7,359 nucleotides of DNA from JAAFHS01 sp043751715 (GTDB taxonomy: Bacteria > Pseudomonadota > Alphaproteobacteria > Rhodobacterales > Rhodobacteraceae): contig JAYUZO010000091.1 of assembly GCA_043751715.1 (NCBI GenBank), positions 1-7,359 of the forward strand. Reading direction: 5' to 3'. Of the stretch, positions 5,191 to 7,359 are shown one piece after another. A program made the position numbers and the translations under genes. The notes beneath the pieces were generated by a model. It made no database searches. It was not told the origin of the DNA and saw only the letters and a program-made list of their open reading frames with translations. The first letter of the stretch is position 1, and each line of letters opens with the position of its first letter.

Positions 5191-5727
5191 TCAAGCCTTG
5201 CCGCCACCCAACTGGTTTGCCGGCAGCCCCAAGGTCTGCACCGCCTCCAGATGTGCCTTCAATTGCGCCTCGGCCTCTTTGGACAGGCTGGTTTGCAACA
5301 CCCGCCCCTTGGCCTTCAAATTGCCCAACCGGTCCAGCACCTTGTCTGCCGTCATCTTGCGGATCAACACGCCAATCGCAGCCCCGCCCTTGTCCAGGCT
5401 TTCACCCACATTGCGCAGGAATTCATCATCAATCCCCAGATCGGTGAACTTGCCCGCCAGCGCACCTGCACTTGCCCCCACCGCCGCCCCGATCACCGGG
5501 TTCAGGAACAGCATCCCGATAATCGCCCCCCACAGGCCCCCGCCCACCGCACCTGACGCCGTCAGGTTCACGGCCTGATGCAGTTGCACCTGGCCGCCCT
5601 CGGACCGGGTGACGATCACCACATCCTCCATCTCGATCAGGTATTCCTTTTGCAGCTTCACCAGTTCCGCCCGCGCCTCAAACGCAGTCGCTTCATCCGG
5701 AAAGGCCACGATAATCAGATCGGACAT
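5191..5727 (-). CDS. DUF1269 family glycine-zipper membrane-associated protein
   Basis: This 178-residue protein has an N-terminal ferredoxin-like segment MSDLIIVAFPDEATAFEARAE, the typical DUF1269 beginning. Then comes VVIVTR and a hydrophobic glycine-rich stretch at about 57-93 (GAVGGGLWGAIIG, NPVIGAAVGASAGALAG) resembling a glycine zipper that inserts in or packs against a membrane. The C-terminal helices run DDEFLRNVGESLDKGGAAIGVLI and onward, ending in a charged tail. The function of DUF1269 proteins is not established; some are annotated as general-stress membrane proteins, which I cannot test here. The ATG at 5727-5725 is preceded by a strong GGAGGA (5737-5732), so a longer in-frame reading into gltB is not used. 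The gene lies 89 bp after gltB, directly behind a strong terminator, and 33 bp before mtgA. Confidence 0.85.
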   Translation of the reverse strand: MSDLIIVAFPDEATAFEARAELVKLQKEYLIEMEDVVIVTRSEGGQVQLHQAVNLTASGAVGGGLWGAIIGMLFLNPVIGAAVGASAGALAGKFTDLGIDDEFLRNVGESLDKGGAAIGVLIRKMTADKVLDRLGNLKAKGRVLQTSLSKEAEAQLKAHLEAVQTLGLPANQLGGGKA

Positions 5728-5731
5728 GCGG

Positions 5732-5737
5732 TCCTCC
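5732..5737 (-). promoter_or_regulatory. Shine-Dalgarno of the DUF1269 gene, touching a terminator T-run
   Basis: GGAGGA lies 4 nt before the ATG and directly follows the T5 run at 5742-5738. A transcript ending at the terminator would therefore stop just before or within the ribosome-binding site. Confidence 0.8.
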
Positions 5738-5778
5738 AAAAAGGAAAAGGGCACAGCACCACCCTGCTGCGCCCCTTT
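5738..5778 (-). terminator. Rho-independent terminator of gltB, strand-specific
   Basis: On the minus-strand RNA, the 14-nt arm (5778-5765, AAAGGGGCGCAGCA) pairs along its full length with 5758-5745 (TGCTGTGCCCTTTT), leaving a 6-base loop. The helix has 12 Watson-Crick and two G-U pairs. CC and then TTTTT follow. On the plus-strand RNA the same two positions are A-C mismatches, so the helix is intact only in the gltB direction. It is the best intrinsic terminator in the window. Confidence 0.8.
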
Positions 5779-5802
5779 GGTATCACATCCAAAGCGGTTT
5801 GG
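5775..5802 (-). promoter_or_regulatory. Alternating CCAAA / TTTGG segments before the terminator: possible attenuator
   Basis: On the minus strand the order is CCAAA (5802-5798), CTTTGG (5794-5789), CCAAAG (5780-5775). The middle block can pair with either flank, and the last block shares AAAG with the base of the terminator stem. The topology resembles 1:2 versus 2:3 alternatives. The competing helices are only 5-6 bp long, far weaker than the terminator, so regulation is uncertain. Confidence 0.3.
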
Positions 5803-5816
5803 AAAACTTTCTCCGC

Positions 5817-7359
5817 CTATTCCGCCGGTACTTTTGCCGCCTCGTCGCTCAGCGGGTGCGGCAGGTGCACCAGCATTTCCTTCGGGCAGACCTGCAGGAA
5901 ATTCCGCCGCTCCCCCGCCCAGTCGTTCAGGATTTTTGCCCCCTTCACGCTGGCCGTTTCCGTCACATGCGCCGCGATCAGCCCGCGCAGCTGCGCCTCC
6001 CAATGCGGGTGCGTGACACCGCACATCACCAGACTTTCACCGTTGATGAAATCTTCCGCCACCCCGGTCGGGTCATACAGATAGGCCATCCCCCCCGTCA
6101 TGCCCGCCCCAAAATTCGCGCCGATCCGCCCCAGAATCACCGCCACCCCGCCCGTCATGTATTCGCACCCGTTTGATCCACAGCCTTCCACCACCACCGA
6201 CGCACCGCTGTTGCGCACCGCAAAGCGTTCACCCGCACGGCCCGCCGCGAACAAATGCCCCGCCGTCGCCCCATACAGCACCGTATTGCCGATGATCGTG
6301 TTATCCGCAGCCGTCAGCGGTGAGGCCATCTGCGGCCGCACCACAATCAGCCCGCCCGACAGGCCCTTGCCCACATAATCATTCGCATCACCCATCACCT
6401 CCAGCTTAAGGCCCCGCACCGCGAACGCCCCCAGCGATTGCCCCGCATTCCCCGTCAGCTTGACCGTCAGATGATCGGGTTGCAGGCTGTTGCGCATGCC
6501 GAACCGCTTGACGATATGACTGGATGCCCGCGTGCCAATCGTGCGGTGCGTGTTGCGCACTGCATAGCTCAGCTGCATCTTTTCGCCATCTTCAAAGAAC
6601 CGCGCGCCGTCCTTGACGATGTCTGCATCCAGCGTGTCCGGCACCGCATTGCGCGGCTTTGAACGGTCGTACGTAATGCGCTGCGCCCCATCCACCGTAA
6701 TCAGCAATGGGTTCAGGTCCAGATCATCCAGATGCGCCGCACCGCGCGAAACCTGCGTCAGCAAATCCGCCCGCCCGATGATTTCATCCATCGACCGCGC
6801 GCCGATGCTGGCCAGAATCTCCCGCACTTCCTGCGCATAGAACGTGATCAGGTTCACCACCTTGTCCGCCGTGCCGGTGAATTTCGCCCGCAAATCAGGG
6901 TTTTGCGTGCACACGCCCACCGGGCAGGTGTTGGATTGGCACTGCCGCACCATGATGCAGCCCATCGCAATCAGCGCCGCCGTGCCGATGCCATACTCCT
7001 CGGCCCCCATCATCGCCGCCATCACCACATCGCGGCCCGTCCGCAGGCCCCCATCTGTGCGCAACGTCACCCGTTCGCGCAAATTGTTCATCGCCAGCAC
7101 CTGATGCGCCTCGGTCAAGCCCATTTCCCACGGCAGGCCCGCGTATTTGATCGATGTGCCGGGGCTGGCCCCCGTGCCGCCATTATGCCCGGAAATCAAT
7201 ATGATATCCGCCTTGGCCTTGGCCACGCCTGCCGCAATCGTGCCCACGCCAGACTGTGAAACCAGCTTCACCGTCACCTTGGCGCGCGGGTTGATCTGCT
7301 TCAGATCATAGATCAGCTGCGCCAGATCCTCGATCGAATAGATATCATGGTGCGGCGGC
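5817..7359 (-). CDS. gltB: Glutamate synthase large subunit, C-terminal third (runs off right edge)
   Basis: There are 513 codons in frame up to the window edge, starting within PPHHDIYSIEDLAQLIYDLK. The enzyme makes two glutamates from glutamine and 2-oxoglutarate, with electrons from the NADPH-dependent small subunit. The part seen here is the second half of the FMN-binding barrel (SGHNGGTGASPGTSIKYAG, LRTDGGLRTGRDV, AAMMGAEEYGIGTAALIAMGC). It is followed by the 3Fe-4S cysteines C-x5-C-x4-C in CIMVRQCQSNTC (first Cys codon at 6959-6957), then the C-terminal beta-helix with repeated G-x-x-G turns (GLSGGLIVV, GNTVLYGATAGHLFAAGRAGE, GCGSNGCEYMTGGVAVILG, GMTGGMAYLYD). The glutaminase domain and true start lie outside. 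The reading frame is clean and ends at TAG 5819-5817, followed by a strong terminator. The gltD partner is not in the window on the downstream side. Confidence 0.95.
   Translation of the reverse strand, partial: PPHHDIYSIEDLAQLIYDLKQINPRAKVTVKLVSQSGVGTIAAGVAKAKADIILISGHNGGTGASPGTSIKYAGLPWEMGLTEAHQVLAMNNLRERVTLRTDGGLRTGRDVVMAAMMGAEEYGIGTAALIAMGCIMVRQCQSNTCPVGVCTQNPDLRAKFTGTADKVVNLITFYAQEVREILASIGARSMDEIIGRADLLTQVSRGAAHLDDLDLNPLLITVDGAQRITYDRSKPRNAVPDTLDADIVKDGARFFEDGEKMQLSYAVRNTHRTIGTRASSHIVKRFGMRNSLQPDHLTVKLTGNAGQSLGAFAVRGLKLEVMGDANDYVGKGLSGGLIVVRPQMASPLTAADNTIIGNTVLYGATAGHLFAAGRAGERFAVRNSGASVVVEGCGSNGCEYMTGGVAVILGRIGANFGAGMTGGMAYLYDPTGVAEDFINGESLVMCGVTHPHWEAQLRGLIAAHVTETASVKGAKILNDWAGERRNFLQVCPKEMLVHLPHPLSDEAAKVPAE

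Noticed and set aside
5191..6024. Long N-terminal extension of the DUF1269 protein
   Set aside because: The extra part overlaps the 3' end of gltB in another frame and would cross the terminator. The ATG at 5727 with GGAGGA is the natural start.
6732..7259. 175-codon plus-strand open frame opposite gltB
   Set aside because: His/Arg/Ala-rich shadow of the conserved FMN and 3Fe-4S region of gltB.
1..7359. Mobile elements, CRISPR arrays, tRNA/rRNA genes, toxin-antitoxin or defence genes
   Set aside because: I looked on both strands and found no transposase, terminal repeats, regular spacer arrays, tRNA-like cloverleaf or defence-type proteins. The region reads as core chromosome.

Overview
The window looks like chromosomal core sequence from an alphaproteobacterium, most likely a Rhodobacteraceae (Roseobacter-group) species. 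The sequence is GC-rich. It carries a petP-petR type MarR/response-regulator pair and an FzlA-like GST-fold protein ending in DLDF. It also has a hairpin-rich intergenic element containing GGATATTTGGGCAAAG, which I associate from memory with this family. The genus cannot be fixed from the window. There is no sign of mobile DNA, CRISPR, prophage or RNA genes.

Layout. Positions 1-700 (minus strand) hold petP (MarR family) followed by the start of petR (OmpR-type receiver), overlapping by ATGA; petR runs off the left edge. Positions 701-839 are a divergent control region: two promoter candidates lie back to back over an interrupted palindrome, and the leader of the next gene carries a direct repeat flanking a hairpin. 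Positions 840-1706 (plus strand) encode a branched-chain amino acid aminotransferase (ilvE). A 9-bp GC hairpin at 1723-1747 separates it from the convergent genes. From the right edge down to 1760 everything is on the minus strand, in the order gltB (C-terminal third of glutamate synthase large subunit) -> DUF1269 protein -> mtgA -> fzlA-like -> queG -> ohr -> a 60-residue unknown protein. The gaps are 33-115 bp, and several contain hairpins.

How the genes relate. gltB (glutamate synthesis) and ilvE (transamination that consumes glutamate) are the nitrogen and amino-acid part, although they are not in one operon. mtgA (peptidoglycan glycan-chain polymerase) directly precedes a probable fzlA (FtsZ filament curvature and constriction regulator), giving a small cell-division and wall-synthesis pair. 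queG (last step of queuosine in tRNA) and ohr (organic peroxide detoxification) follow and may be read through from upstream. petP/petR are, by precedent in Rhodobacter capsulatus, regulators linked to cytochrome bc1.

I do not see a new multi-gene system. The sequence-level features most worth checking are intergenic. They are the palindrome over both -35 boxes between petP and ilvE; a strand-specific terminator whose T-run touches the Shine-Dalgarno of the DUF1269 gene, with competing upstream pairings; the triple-hairpin element before queG; and the repeat-hairpin-repeat arrangement in the ilvE leader.
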